NCBI RefSeq assembly: GCF_001729745.1
Contig: NZ_CP017186.1
Coordinates: 124,001 to 188,000 of the forward strand
DNA: 64,000 nucleotides
DNA from: Enterobacter hormaechei subsp. hoffmannii
Lineage (GTDB): Bacteria; Pseudomonadota; Gammaproteobacteria; Enterobacterales; Enterobacteriaceae
Direction of reading: 5' to 3'
Under the pieces are notes generated by a model. The model ran no database searches. It was not told the DNA's origin and was given only the letters and a program-made list of their open reading frames with translations. This document shows, piece after piece, positions 8,249 to 16,973 of this stretch (position 1 is the first letter of the stretch; each line of letters begins with the position of its first letter). A program made the position numbers and the translations under genes.

Positions 8249-9232
8249 TTAAATATCCCTGTTGGAAAGCCGATGGCTGCCCTGTAAAAATGAAAAAATA
8301 GCATCTGCGCTAATATCCTTCGTTTGTTGCGTAGGGCTGACCATCTGATGCTGGTTTTTACCGTAACCCCCGATCAACCCCGGATCGGTCGGGCCGAAAA
8401 TCGTGATATTAGGACGATCCAGTGCGGCGGTTAAATGGCTTAACCCTGTATCCACAGAAACGACGGCGTTAGCACCCGCCAGCTGTGCGGCAACTTGCGC
8501 CAGCGTGAGTTTGGGTAACACCTCAACGTGGGAAAAGCCTGCTGCCAGACGTTCCGCTCGCTGTCGCTCATGTTCAGCGCCCCACGGGAGTTTAATATGG
8601 ATACCGCAAGGTTGCATTAGTTCAATCAGCCTTCTCCAGTGCGTTTCCGGCCAGTGCTTATCGTCGCGCGTTGTGGCATGCAGGAACACCAGATACGGTT
8701 CGGCATGCTCCTCCGTCTCGTGCAAAAAATGCTGTGCAATAGCGTAGTCACCCTGGGCTTCAGGTTTTGCATAGCCCAGGCTTTTCGCGAACAGCTCGCG
8801 GGTACGTTCCACGGCGTGCTGCTGCTTCGCAATATGGTGGCGACGATTATAGAACAGGCTCGCCAGCGGTTCGCGGGCGGTTTGCCAGTCCATGCCGTGC
8901 TTTACGCCGTGCGCCAGACGCGTGACCAGCGCGGCGCTTTTCACCAGGCCCTGAGCGTCAATGATCGCGTCGTAATGCCGGGCCTGCACTGCTTCGCGGA
9001 AGGCTTTACGTTCGGCTTTAATCGGTGCGGAGAACCATGCTTTGCGCCAGCGGCGAATGGCCACCGGGATCACGCGGTCAACCGCTTCGTGCCAGGTGGG
9101 GATCTGCGCGAAGCCTTCTTCCACCACCCAGTCAAAACGAATGCCGGGAATGGCCCGCATCGCGTCCGTCAGTGACGGCAGCGTATGCAGCACATCGCCC
9201 ATCGAAGAGGTTTTAACGATCAATACCCGCAT
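8249..9232 (-). CDS. waaC: LPS heptosyltransferase I WaaC
   Basis: A 327-residue GT9 enzyme that transfers L-glycero-D-manno-heptose to Kdo, the first step of inner-core heptose addition on the cytoplasmic side of the inner membrane. The sequence opens MRVLIVKTSSMGDVLHTLPS, identical in plan to E. coli WaaC. It carries the donor-site motif VSVDTGLSHLTAALDRP and the ITIFGPTDP segment in the C-terminal domain. It lies three bases after waaF and three bases before the GT9 gene, in the hldD-waaF-waaC order shared by most enterobacteria. Confidence 0.97.
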   Translation of the reverse strand: MRVLIVKTSSMGDVLHTLPSLTDAMRAIPGIRFDWVVEEGFAQIPTWHEAVDRVIPVAIRRWRKAWFSAPIKAERKAFREAVQARHYDAIIDAQGLVKSAALVTRLAHGVKHGMDWQTAREPLASLFYNRRHHIAKQQHAVERTRELFAKSLGYAKPEAQGDYAIAQHFLHETEEHAEPYLVFLHATTRDDKHWPETHWRRLIELMQPCGIHIKLPWGAEHERQRAERLAAGFSHVEVLPKLTLAQVAAQLAGANAVVSVDTGLSHLTAALDRPNITIFGPTDPGLIGGYGKNQHQMVSPTQQTKDISADAIFSFLQGSHRLSNRDI

Positions 9233-9235
9233 TCG

Positions 9236-10282
9236 TTATCCTTCTTCGCTCAACAGAAGTTCGTTGAGCTCTTCGAGAACGCGCTGCGGCGTAATGTCGA
9301 TCAGGCTCTGGTGGTAGCCTTCTGCGGCATCACCTTTACGTACCTTGTGGTAGCCGGTGATCAGGCGAATTACGCGCGCTTTGTGCGACAGCGGCGGCGT
9401 GAAGTCCGGGCTGCTCGGGCCATACAGCGCCACCAGCGGACGATCCAGCGCGGCGGCGACGTGCATCAGGCCAGAGTCGTTGCTGACAACGGCTTTACAG
9501 GCGGCAATCAAAATAACCGCCTGCTCGAGCTGCGTTTCCCCGGCCAGGTTTCGGCACCAGGCCTGTTGCTCGGTGCTGAGCGTGGCGAGAATTTCATTGC
9601 CCGCCTCGTGATCTTTCGCTGAGCCAAACAGCACAATTTGATGGCCTTCGTCGATCAGCTGTTTCGCCAGCTCTGCGTAGTGATAGTGCGGCCAGCGTTT
9701 TGCCGGACCAAACTCCGCGCCGGGGCAGAAGCCAATCATCGGGCGTTCGGACGAAATGCCAAACGCGTTGCAGGTGTGGGATTTCTCCCCGTCGCTTACC
9801 TGGAGCTGCGGCCACAGTAGCGGCTGCGGCAGATCTTTCGCGCTGCGCATCACGCCTTTGTCGTAGGCCAGCGCCACGTAGCGTTCTACCATCAGCGGCC
9901 AGGCCTCTTTATCCAGCACCCGGGCGTCGTTAAGCAGGCCGTAGCGCATTTCACCGCGCCAACCGGTACGGTGCGGGATGCCCGCAAAGAAGGGCACAAG
10001 AGCGGATTTGAAGGAGTTTGGCAGGACATATGCGCGATCATAGCGTTTCTCGCGCAGGCTATGGCCGAGTTTGCGGCGTTCACCGATTTCCAGCGCCCCG
10101 TGGCCGAGCGGCATCGGGATCGCCTCGTTCACTTCCGGCATACGCGATAACAGCGGACGGCACCATGCGGGTGCCATCACGTCGATTATCGCCTGGGGAT
10201 AACGCGCCTTGAGCGTGCGATAGAGACTTTGCGACATCATCATGTCGCCCACCCAGGACGGGCCGATCACCAGTATTTTCAT
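9236..10282 (-). CDS. waaF: LPS heptosyltransferase II WaaF
   Basis: A 348-residue GT9 heptosyltransferase, the usual family length, which adds heptose II to heptose I. It opens MKILVIGPSWVGDMMMSQSL and carries VSNDSGLMHVAAALDRPLVA with ALYGPSSPDFTPPL in the donor domain. The ATG at 10282 is preceded by GAAGGATGAAGTGA, giving an AAGGA ribosome site eight bases upstream. That ribosome site lies inside the ERIC repeat which separates waaF from hldD, so translation of waaF now depends on repeat-derived sequence. Confidence 0.97.
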   Translation of the reverse strand: MKILVIGPSWVGDMMMSQSLYRTLKARYPQAIIDVMAPAWCRPLLSRMPEVNEAIPMPLGHGALEIGERRKLGHSLREKRYDRAYVLPNSFKSALVPFFAGIPHRTGWRGEMRYGLLNDARVLDKEAWPLMVERYVALAYDKGVMRSAKDLPQPLLWPQLQVSDGEKSHTCNAFGISSERPMIGFCPGAEFGPAKRWPHYHYAELAKQLIDEGHQIVLFGSAKDHEAGNEILATLSTEQQAWCRNLAGETQLEQAVILIAACKAVVSNDSGLMHVAAALDRPLVALYGPSSPDFTPPLSHKARVIRLITGYHKVRKGDAAEGYHQSLIDITPQRVLEELNELLLSEEG

Positions 10283-10399
10283 TCACTTCATCCTTCAAGC
10301 TGTCTCTGCGTTGGCTGCCTGCGTTCACTCCAGTCACTTACTTTTGTAAGCTCCCGGAGATTCACTTAGTTGCCGCCTTGATACCGCTCGAATGATTTT
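10283..10399. repeat. ERIC (IRU) intergenic repeat between waaF and hldD
   Basis: The block matches the enterobacterial repetitive intergenic consensus along its length: CACTTCATCCTTCAAGC at one end, TCACTCCAGTCACTTAC and GTAAGCTCCCGGAGATTCAC at the centre (the two classic ERIC primer regions), and CTCGAATGATTT at the other. The centre is the inverted repeat CTTAC-TTTT-GTAAG. The edges are approximate. The repeat overlaps the last codons and stop of hldD and runs up to the waaF start codon. Confidence 0.9.
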
Positions 10400-11342
10400 G
10401 TGAATTTATATCGCGGTCACGGTTCAGCCAGGCCATATATTCCGTTACGCCTTCGGCAACGGTCTTGAACGGCTTGTCGTAGCCTGCGGCGCGCAGGTTA
10501 GTCAGGTCCGCCTGGGTGAATGCCTGGTAGCGGCCTTTCAGCTTATCCGGGAACGGAATGTACTCGATGCTGCCTTTCTTATGGTAAGCCAGCGTCGCGT
10601 CTGCCACCGCCTGGAAGGATTCCGCGCGGCCTGTGCCCAGGTTGAAAATGCCGGACACGCCGTTTTCCAGGAACCACAGGTTCACTGCCGCCACGTCGCC
10701 TACGTAGACGAAGTCACGCTTAAAGCCGTCGCTGCCTTCGAACAGTTTCGGACTTTCGCCGTTATTTAACTGGGTGTTCAGGTGGAACGCCACGCTCGCC
10801 ATGCTGCCTTTGTGGCCTTCGCGCGGTCCGTAGACGTTGAAGTAGCGGAAGCCGACAATCTGAGAGTTGGCTTCTGGGAGGATCTGACGCACGTACTCAT
10901 CAAACAGGAATTTGGAGTAACCGTAAACGTTCAGCGGCTGCTCATACTCGCGGGATTCGATGAAATCTGAAGTGCGTCCACCGTAGGTTGCCGCGGAAGA
11001 GGCGTACAGGAACGGAATTTCACGCTCCAGGCAGTAGTGCAGGATCTCTTTGGAGTACTGATAGTTGTTGTCCATCATGTACTTGCCGTCCCACTCGGTG
11101 GTGGAGGAACAGGCCCCTTCGTGGAAGATGGCTTCGATCTCGCCGAACTCTTCACCCGCCATAATCTGGATAAGAAAGTCTTCTTTATCCATGTAGTCAG
11201 CGATGTTCAGATCCACCAGGTTTACGAACTTGGTGCCGTCTTTCAGGTTGTCCACCACCAGGATGTCGGTGATGCCTTTGTCATTGAGGGCCTTAACAAT
11301 ATTGCTGCCGATAAAGCCCGCGCCGCCGGTAACGATGATCAT
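10362..11342 (-). CDS. hldD: ADP-L-glycero-D-manno-heptose 6-epimerase HldD
   Basis: An NAD(P)-dependent epimerase of the extended SDR family that converts ADP-D-glycero- to ADP-L-glycero-D-manno-heptose, the donor for WaaC, WaaF and WaaQ. It shows the GGAGFIGSN Rossmann loop at residues 6-14, SSAATYGG, and the YGYSK catalytic motif. The start at 11342 gives [14 protein letters not shown] as in E. coli; longer in-frame starts upstream lack support. The protein is 326 residues, against 310 in E. coli. After WLNRD it continues [17 protein letters not shown], and the last part of this tail and the stop codon are encoded by the ERIC repeat. The catalytic domain is intact, so the tail is probably tolerated. 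Confidence 0.95.
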   Translation of the reverse strand: MIIVTGGAGFIGSNIVKALNDKGITDILVVDNLKDGTKFVNLVDLNIADYMDKEDFLIQIMAGEEFGEIEAIFHEGACSSTTEWDGKYMMDNNYQYSKEILHYCLEREIPFLYASSAATYGGRTSDFIESREYEQPLNVYGYSKFLFDEYVRQILPEANSQIVGFRYFNVYGPREGHKGSMASVAFHLNTQLNNGESPKLFEGSDGFKRDFVYVGDVAAVNLWFLENGVSGIFNLGTGRAESFQAVADATLAYHKKGSIEYIPFPDKLKGRYQAFTQADLTNLRAAGYDKPFKTVAEGVTEYMAWLNRDRDINSQNHSSGIKAATK

Positions 11343-11390
11343 AACTGTAACCTTTGAAGTGTGGAGTCCGGGGAACATCCCGAACGCTAA

Positions 11391-11426
11391 TCTCTTTATC
11401 ATATCATCACAATGCCCGGTCTTCAG
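11391..11426 (-). promoter_or_regulatory. Candidate hldD operon promoter
   Basis: On the minus strand, CTGAAG (11426-11421) and TATGAT (11403-11398) are 17 bases apart and lie about 50 bases before the hldD start. The -10 is good and the -35 weak. E. coli hldD also has a heat-shock promoter; I do not see a clear sigma32 match here. Confidence 0.4.
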
Positions 11427-11557
11427 CCATTCACCGATATGCAGCAGGGGTACACGTGATTTATGCTGCAAAAACGAGAAGAGATACGGCGTCATCTCGT
11501 CATGAACTATTGGTTTGGGTAATATGTGCCAAAATTTGCCGAGTCTGGAGAATTGCA

Positions 11558-12754
11558 ATGCGTGGTGATTTTTACAAACAGTTAAACAGCGACCTCGACA
11601 CCGCACGTGCGGAAGGGTTGTTCAAAGAAGAGCGTATTATCACGTCTGCCCAGCAGGCGGACATCACCGTTGCCGACGGCAGCCATGTGATCAACTTTTG
11701 CGCGAACAACTATTTAGGTCTTGCGAATCACCCTGAGCTGATTGCCGCGGCGAAAAACGGCATGGATACCCACGGCTTCGGCATGGCCTCCGTTCGCTTT
11801 ATCTGCGGTACCCAGGACAGCCACAAGCAGCTTGAGCAAAAGCTGGCGAACTTCCTCGGAATGGAAGACGCGATTCTGTACTCCTCCTGCTTCGACGCCA
11901 ACGGCGGTCTGTTTGAGACCCTGCTCGGTGCAGAAGACGCGATTATCTCCGACGCCCTGAACCACGCCTCCATCATCGACGGTGTACGCCTGTGCAAAGC
12001 GAAGCGTTTCCGCTACGCCAACAACGACATGGTTGAGCTGGAAGCCCGCCTGAAAGAGGCCCGTGAAGCCGGTGCCCGCCACGTGCTGATCGCCACCGAC
12101 GGCGTGTTCTCCATGGACGGCGTGATCGCCAACCTGAAAGGCGTGTGCGATCTGGCGGATAAATACGACGCGCTGGTAATGGTGGATGACTCTCACGCGG
12201 TTGGCTTTGTCGGCGAAAATGGCCGCGGCTCCCACGAATACTGCGACGTAATGGGCCGCGTAGATATCATCACCGGTACGCTGGGCAAAGCGCTTGGTGG
12301 CGCGTCTGGCGGCTACACTGCTGCGCGCAAAGAGGTGGTTGAGTGGCTGCGTCAGCGCTCCCGCCCGTACCTGTTCTCCAACTCCCTGGCGCCGGCGATT
12401 GTGGCCGCCTCTATTAAAGTGCTGGAGATGGTGGAATCCGGGGCTGAGCTGCGCGACCGCCTGTGGGCTAACGCCCGCCTGTTCCGTGAAAAAATGAGTG
12501 CCGCAGGATTCACCCTGGCCGGCGCTGACCATGCGATCATTCCGGTGATGCTGGGTGACGCGGTTGTCGCGCAGAAATTTGCTCGTGAGCTTCAGAAAGA
12601 AGGGATTTACGTGACCGGGTTCTTCTTCCCGGTGGTACCAAAAGGTCAGGCGCGTATCCGCACCCAGATGTCTGCGGCGCACTCGCCTGAACAAATTGAA
12701 CGTGCGGTGGAAGCCTTTACCCGCATCGGCAAACAGCTGGGCGTAATTGCCTGA
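11558..12754 (+). CDS. kbl: Glycine C-acetyltransferase (2-amino-3-ketobutyrate CoA ligase)
   Basis: A 398-residue PLP enzyme of the alpha-oxoamine synthase family, the same length as E. coli Kbl. It cleaves 2-amino-3-ketobutyrate, the product of Tdh, with CoA into glycine and acetyl-CoA. The PLP lysine is in [15 protein letters not shown] near residue 244, and [11 protein letters not shown] holds the cofactor aspartate and histidine. The ATG at 11558 follows TCTGGAGAATTGCA, with GGAG as ribosome site; longer in-frame extensions upstream are not conserved. It is divergent from hldD and followed nine bases later by tdh, the usual threonine-catabolism pair. Confidence 0.97.
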   Translation: MRGDFYKQLNSDLDTARAEGLFKEERIITSAQQADITVADGSHVINFCANNYLGLANHPELIAAAKNGMDTHGFGMASVRFICGTQDSHKQLEQKLANFLGMEDAILYSSCFDANGGLFETLLGAEDAIISDALNHASIIDGVRLCKAKRFRYANNDMVELEARLKEAREAGARHVLIATDGVFSMDGVIANLKGVCDLADKYDALVMVDDSHAVGFVGENGRGSHEYCDVMGRVDIITGTLGKALGGASGGYTAARKEVVEWLRQRSRPYLFSNSLAPAIVAASIKVLEMVESGAELRDRLWANARLFREKMSAAGFTLAGADHAIIPVMLGDAVVAQKFARELQKEGIYVTGFFFPVVPKGQARIRTQMSAAHSPEQIERAVEAFTRIGKQLGVIA

Positions 12755-12763
12755 GGACGTGTG

Positions 12764-13792
12764 ATGAAAGCGTTATCCAAACTGAAAGCGGAAGAAGGGA
12801 TTTGGATGACCGACGTGCCGGAGCCGGAAGTCGGTCATAACGATCTGCTGATCAAAATTCGTAAAACCGCCATCTGCGGTACTGACGTTCACATCTACAA
12901 CTGGGACCAGTGGTCGCAAAAAACCATTCCCGTGCCAATGGTTGTCGGCCACGAATATGTCGGCGAAGTGGTCGGCATTGGCCAGGAAGTGAAAGGCTTC
13001 AACATTGGCGACCGCGTCTCCGGTGAAGGCCACATTACCTGCGGTCACTGCCGCAACTGTCGCGGTGGGCGTACGCACCTGTGCCGCAACACCGTCGGCG
13101 TGGGCGTGAACCGTCCGGGCTGCTTCGCGGAATACCTGGTGATCCCGGCGTTTAACGCGTTCAAAATCCCGGACAATATCTCTGACGACCTGGCCTCCAT
13201 CTTCGACCCGTTCGGCAACGCGGTACACACGGCGCTCTCCTTTGACCTGGTGGGTGAAGACGTGCTGGTCTCCGGCGCGGGCCCAATCGGCATTATGGCG
13301 GCAGCCGTGGCGAAGCATGTGGGTGCGCGCAACGTGGTGATCACCGACGTGAACGAATACCGCCTGTCGCTGGCGCGCAAAATGGGCGTCACCCGCGCGG
13401 TGGATGTCTCGAAAGAGAGCCTGACAGACGTGATGGAAGAGCTGGGCATGACCGAAGGTTTTGACGTGGGTCTGGAGATGTCCGGCGCGCCACCCGCGTT
13501 CCGCACCATGCTCGACACCATGAACCACGGTGGTCGTATCGCGATGCTGGGTATTCCGCCGTCAGATATGTCCATCGACTGGAACAAAGTCATCTTCAAG
13601 GGGCTATTCATTAAGGGCATCTATGGCCGCGAGATGTTTGAGACCTGGTACAAGATGGCCGCGCTGATCCAGTCTGGTCTGGATCTGTCCCCGATTATCA
13701 CTCACCGTTTCTCCATCGATGAGTTCCAGCAGGGCTTTGACGCGATGCGTTCCGGCCAGTCAGGGAAAGTGATCCTGAGCTGGGATAAATAA
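12764..13792 (+). CDS. tdh: L-threonine 3-dehydrogenase
   Basis: A 342-residue zinc-dependent medium-chain dehydrogenase that oxidises L-threonine to 2-amino-3-ketobutyrate with NAD+. The catalytic zinc Cys is in CGTDVH (Cys38) with GHEYVGE following. The structural zinc cluster is [15 protein letters not shown]. The cofactor loop is [19 protein letters not shown]. The start is the ATG at 12764, giving [14 protein letters not shown] as in E. coli; the GTG three bases earlier is less likely. kbl and tdh form one operon that ends at a strong terminator. Confidence 0.97.
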   Translation: MKALSKLKAEEGIWMTDVPEPEVGHNDLLIKIRKTAICGTDVHIYNWDQWSQKTIPVPMVVGHEYVGEVVGIGQEVKGFNIGDRVSGEGHITCGHCRNCRGGRTHLCRNTVGVGVNRPGCFAEYLVIPAFNAFKIPDNISDDLASIFDPFGNAVHTALSFDLVGEDVLVSGAGPIGIMAAAVAKHVGARNVVITDVNEYRLSLARKMGVTRAVDVSKESLTDVMEELGMTEGFDVGLEMSGAPPAFRTMLDTMNHGGRIAMLGIPPSDMSIDWNKVIFKGLFIKGIYGREMFETWYKMAALIQSGLDLSPIITHRFSIDEFQQGFDAMRSGQSGKVILSWDK

Positions 13793-13795
13793 TGA

Positions 13796-13821
13796 AAAAG
13801 GGGCCAGCGGCCCCTTTTTTT
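13796..13821. terminator. Terminator between tdh and the convergent gene
   Basis: AAAAAGGGGCC-AGC-GGCCCCTTTTTTT is a perfect G/C stem with a T run on one side and an A run on the other, so it can act in both directions. It lies between convergent stop codons. Confidence 0.95.
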
Positions 13822-14734
13822 ACTGATTCTTTTTCTCTTCGTCCGTCAGGTAACGCACCTTGCGGGTGTAATCCTGACCTTTGAACAGCAGCTTATTATC
13901 CGGTGATTCCAGATACTTCTGCCATTCGGAAAGCGGGAAACCGCCGTGCGCGCCAATCACCTCTTTCGGCACAACGGCTTCCTGTCCGCCGATCTTCTTG
14001 GAGACCGGCCAGTTCATCCAGTCGCCCAGGTTAACCGTTTTTACATCCAGCATGTCCAGCAGCGCAGCGAGCGGCAGCTGATCGGTCGGCGGCTGCGTAT
14101 CGTCCATCAGCTCCCAGGTATCCTGGAACAGCGTCAGCCACAGCGGGCAGATACGGCGCCAGGTCTTTTTGGTGGCGGCAAGAAACGCGCCGTTAACGTG
14201 ATCGACCAGATACGGACGCACCGTTTCTTTATAATATGCCGGCACTTTCTCCGCTGGCGCGCCGTCCAGCTTGGCAATCATTTTGCCCTGACGGAAGCTG
14301 GAGTAGATGTGCATATCCGCCATGTTGATCTCTGGCATTTTAAGCAGGTTGAGATCGGAGTCGATCATCAGCACACCTTCACCGCGCGCCTGCAACGGAG
14401 CGTTAAGCTTCACCAGACGACTGAGGTAGATCTGCTTATAGCGGTAACCTTCTTCACGTTTTGGAAGCGTGAGGGTAACAACGCGGGTTTTTGGCGGCAG
14501 TTCGCCGAAAGCGGATTCAGGCTGATCGCTGACGATAACAATCTCGCTGACGTCAGAGGCATAACGCTCTGCAAAGGTCGCTGACAATAACGCCTCTTCG
14601 ACGAAATCCGCGCCCGTACACGGGATCACAATGGAATCAACCGCAACGAGATCGCGCGTGACCGGAAGGGAAGCGTAAGGAATGTTATGACGCCCGGTAA
14701 TGTGGCGGTAGCGAGCATTCAGGAATTTAAACAT
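13820..14734 (-). CDS. Putative glycosyltransferase with DSD motif, unnamed
   Basis: A 304-residue soluble protein that I do not recognise by name. Residues 30-60 (LVAVDSIVIPCTGADFVEEA and EIVIVSDQP) resemble a GT-A nucleotide-binding start. GVLMIDSDLNLL near residue 121 gives an acidic DSD motif, and VDHVNGAFLAATKKTW and VIGAHGGFPLSEW look like an acceptor-side region. There is no signal peptide or membrane segment, so it should act in the cytoplasm. It is 15 bases downstream of a GT4 gene on the same strand and close to the LPS core locus. I infer a glycan-building transferase, probably for core or capsule; substrate unknown. Confidence 0.65.
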   Translation of the reverse strand: MFKFLNARYRHITGRHNIPYASLPVTRDLVAVDSIVIPCTGADFVEEALLSATFAERYASDVSEIVIVSDQPESAFGELPPKTRVVTLTLPKREEGYRYKQIYLSRLVKLNAPLQARGEGVLMIDSDLNLLKMPEINMADMHIYSSFRQGKMIAKLDGAPAEKVPAYYKETVRPYLVDHVNGAFLAATKKTWRRICPLWLTLFQDTWELMDDTQPPTDQLPLAALLDMLDVKTVNLGDWMNWPVSKKIGGQEAVVPKEVIGAHGGFPLSEWQKYLESPDNKLLFKGQDYTRKVRYLTDEEKKNQ

Positions 14735-14749
14735 GTTCTTCTCGTTTGG

Positions 14750-15955
14750 TTATTGCGCGCCAAGAACGGCCTCGACACCGTTAACATAGCTTTCAATGGC
14801 ATACATGTTGCAGACATTCTGGTGTGCGGCAGCGGCGAGCCGGGCGCGCAGAGCAGGATCCTGCCAGATATTATCCAGATGTTGAGCAAGTTGCGACACG
14901 TCGCTCCAGGGAAACAGCAGGCCGGTCGACTCATGATCGATCAATTCTGCCGTGCCGGTCACCTTTGAACCAATCACGGGAATATTCAGCAGCATCGCCT
15001 CCAGCACGACGCGGGGCAAGCCTTCGCTCTGCGAGGCCAGAATAAATGCGTCAAAGGTGGCGAGATAGTCAAAAGGCGTGTTCTGGAAACCGGTAAAAAT
15101 GACGTGCTCAGCAATACCTGATGCATCAGCTTGTGCAGCCAGCGCGCCGCGTTCAGCTCCTTCACCAACCAGCACCATTTTCCATTTTGCCTGCGGGTGT
15201 CTCTGGCTGAACTGTGCCAGCGCCTCCAGCGTGTGGTGGTTGGCCTTACGAGGGATTAACGAGCCAATGCTGCCGAATACAAACGTATCGTCTTCAATAT
15301 TCAGTCGCTGGCGCATCGCGCATCGGTCCGGCAAAGGCTGATGGATGTCGATGGCATTGCTGACCGTGGTACACAGCTCTGGCCGGACGCCATGCTGAAG
15401 TAGCACGCGTTCAACGCCGTGCGAGACGGCAATGATTTTTGTGGCATGGGCATTCACCAGCTTCACCAGCGGCGGGGTCAGCACTGGTTCAATCCGGCAG
15501 TGCTGGATTATCCGTGCACGCAGGTTTGCGCCCGCCAGATACCCTTCTTCATTAGAGCCTGGCTGGTTGTTCATATACAGCGTATCGAATCCACCTTCCC
15601 TGAAAATGGTCTCGATCTTGCTGACGTTGGGCCGGATACGCCACAGGGTATCAATATGCCGCGTAAATGCTTTGCGCGCCGAACGCGAGAAAAACAGCAG
15701 ACCACGTCCCGCTTCTTTCAGGAGTTTTGCCCATGCCGGTTGCTTACGTTGAGGGATAACGAGTAATGGGATCCCAATGCTGTTGAGCACCTGGCCTATC
15801 GTTTGACCTTCAGCACGACTATAATCACTGTAAAAACAACAGGTAATGTCGAATTTGTCGCGGTTGATTCGCTTCAGAAGCTCAAGCATACTGTTGGTAC
15901 CTCCCCCCCATTCTTTGCCTGTGTCCAGGAGGAGGATTTTACGTTTTTGCGGCAT
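14750..15955 (-). CDS. Glycosyltransferase family 4 protein
   Basis: A 401-residue GT-B glycosyltransferase. The opening ILLLDTGKEWGGGTNSMLEL is the GT4 glycine-rich acceptor loop. The donor domain has FGSIGSLIPRKANHHTLEA, then LVGEGAERGAL, and the EX7E motif in SEGLPRVVLEAMLLNIPVIG. It is probably transcribed with the unnamed gene downstream (15-base gap) and is divergent from a GT2 gene across a 206-base A/T-rich spacer. It lies between conserved tdh and yibQ, where E. coli K-12 carries different LPS-related genes. The sugar it transfers cannot be told from sequence. Confidence 0.8.
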   Translation of the reverse strand: MPQKRKILLLDTGKEWGGGTNSMLELLKRINRDKFDITCCFYSDYSRAEGQTIGQVLNSIGIPLLVIPQRKQPAWAKLLKEAGRGLLFFSRSARKAFTRHIDTLWRIRPNVSKIETIFREGGFDTLYMNNQPGSNEEGYLAGANLRARIIQHCRIEPVLTPPLVKLVNAHATKIIAVSHGVERVLLQHGVRPELCTTVSNAIDIHQPLPDRCAMRQRLNIEDDTFVFGSIGSLIPRKANHHTLEALAQFSQRHPQAKWKMVLVGEGAERGALAAQADASGIAEHVIFTGFQNTPFDYLATFDAFILASQSEGLPRVVLEAMLLNIPVIGSKVTGTAELIDHESTGLLFPWSDVSQLAQHLDNIWQDPALRARLAAAAHQNVCNMYAIESYVNGVEAVLGAQ

Positions 15956-16161
15956 GTCTGAATCCGTATGCTACCCTTCATCTGACCGCATTATAAAGAA
16001 TTTACTGAAATAAAATAGATTTTTTGTATTTCTTTGTCTTTTTATAAGGAAAGGTTTTAAACGCGCTTATTTTAAAAGTGCGATTTAAGACTTTAATCGC
16101 CTCTTCTCAATTCGATAGTATTAGCGCAAAAATTTTATGTTGTTTTTGAGAGAGTGAGAAT

Positions 16162-16962
16162 ATGTTTAAAATAACGGTTTGCTTATTAACGTTTAACTCC
16201 GAAAGAACGTTGCACGATGTTATTCCTCCTCTTTTAAAAATAGCGGATGAATTCGTTGTAGTTGATTCCGGCAGTACAGACGCAACGATATATATTTGCC
16301 AGAGTTATGGATTGTCGCCCATATTCAAAAAATATAGCTGGCACGGCGAGCAGATGAACCATGCCATATCCCATGCGCACAACGACTGGGTGCTGTGCAT
16401 GGACAGTGACGAAATACTCGATCAAGAAACCGTTGGTGCTATTTTAAAATTAAAAATGGGCGATGAACCCGAATCGGATATGGCGTGGCGGATATGTCGT
16501 CACTGGTTTGTTCTGGGAGAAAATGTCCGAACGATTTATCCAGTCTCATCTCCGGATTATCCGGTGCGTCTTTTTAACCGTACGCAGTCGCGATTTAATA
16601 ACCGGCCAGTAGACGATCAGGTTGAAGGTTTTCTCCGTTCTGAACGTATTCCTGGCTATGTCAGACATGATACGTTTTATTCACTGCATGAACTTTTCAA
16701 TAAATTAAACGGATATACCACTCGCCTGGTTCAATATCAGACGATACGTCCCTCTCTTGGTCGCGGCGCGATCAGCGCTATCGGCGCATTTTTCAAATGG
16801 TATCTGTTTAGCGGTGCGTGGCGTCAGGGCAAAGTGGGTGTGGTGACAGGGTTTTATGCCACGGCGTACAGTTTTTTGAAGTATTTCAAGGCCTGGTATC
16901 AGGATCGAGAAAAGAAAGAGTCCGTTGCAAAAGAGCAGTCGAACTCTTATCTGGCAGAATAG
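16162..16962 (+). CDS. WaaE-like glycosyltransferase family 2 protein
   Basis: A 266-residue GT-A glycosyltransferase of the LpsE/WaaE type. It opens MFKITVCLLTFNSERTL, then VVDSGSTDATIYI (residues 33-45), the SWHGEQMN loop, and VLCMDSDEIL near residue 93. The pattern (a single DSDE, a long C-terminal Arg/Trp-rich part with FFKWYLF and FYATAYSFLKY) matches WaaE, which adds glucose to heptose I in Klebsiella cores. The real waaE usually sits near waaA, so this may be a paralogue. The ATG follows GAGAGAGTGAGAAT. The gene and the spacer before it are markedly A/T-rich, suggesting transfer. It converges on yibQ. Confidence 0.75.
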   Translation: MFKITVCLLTFNSERTLHDVIPPLLKIADEFVVVDSGSTDATIYICQSYGLSPIFKKYSWHGEQMNHAISHAHNDWVLCMDSDEILDQETVGAILKLKMGDEPESDMAWRICRHWFVLGENVRTIYPVSSPDYPVRLFNRTQSRFNNRPVDDQVEGFLRSERIPGYVRHDTFYSLHELFNKLNGYTTRLVQYQTIRPSLGRGAISAIGAFFKWYLFSGAWRQGKVGVVTGFYATAYSFLKYFKAWYQDREKKESVAKEQSNSYLAE

Positions 16963-16973
16963 GCGTTAGCCGA

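Noticed and set aside
11714..12694. 326-codon open frame on the minus strand opposite kbl
   Set aside because: Antisense shadow of kbl, His/Gln/Val/Arg-rich translation typical of reversed codons, no family similarity.
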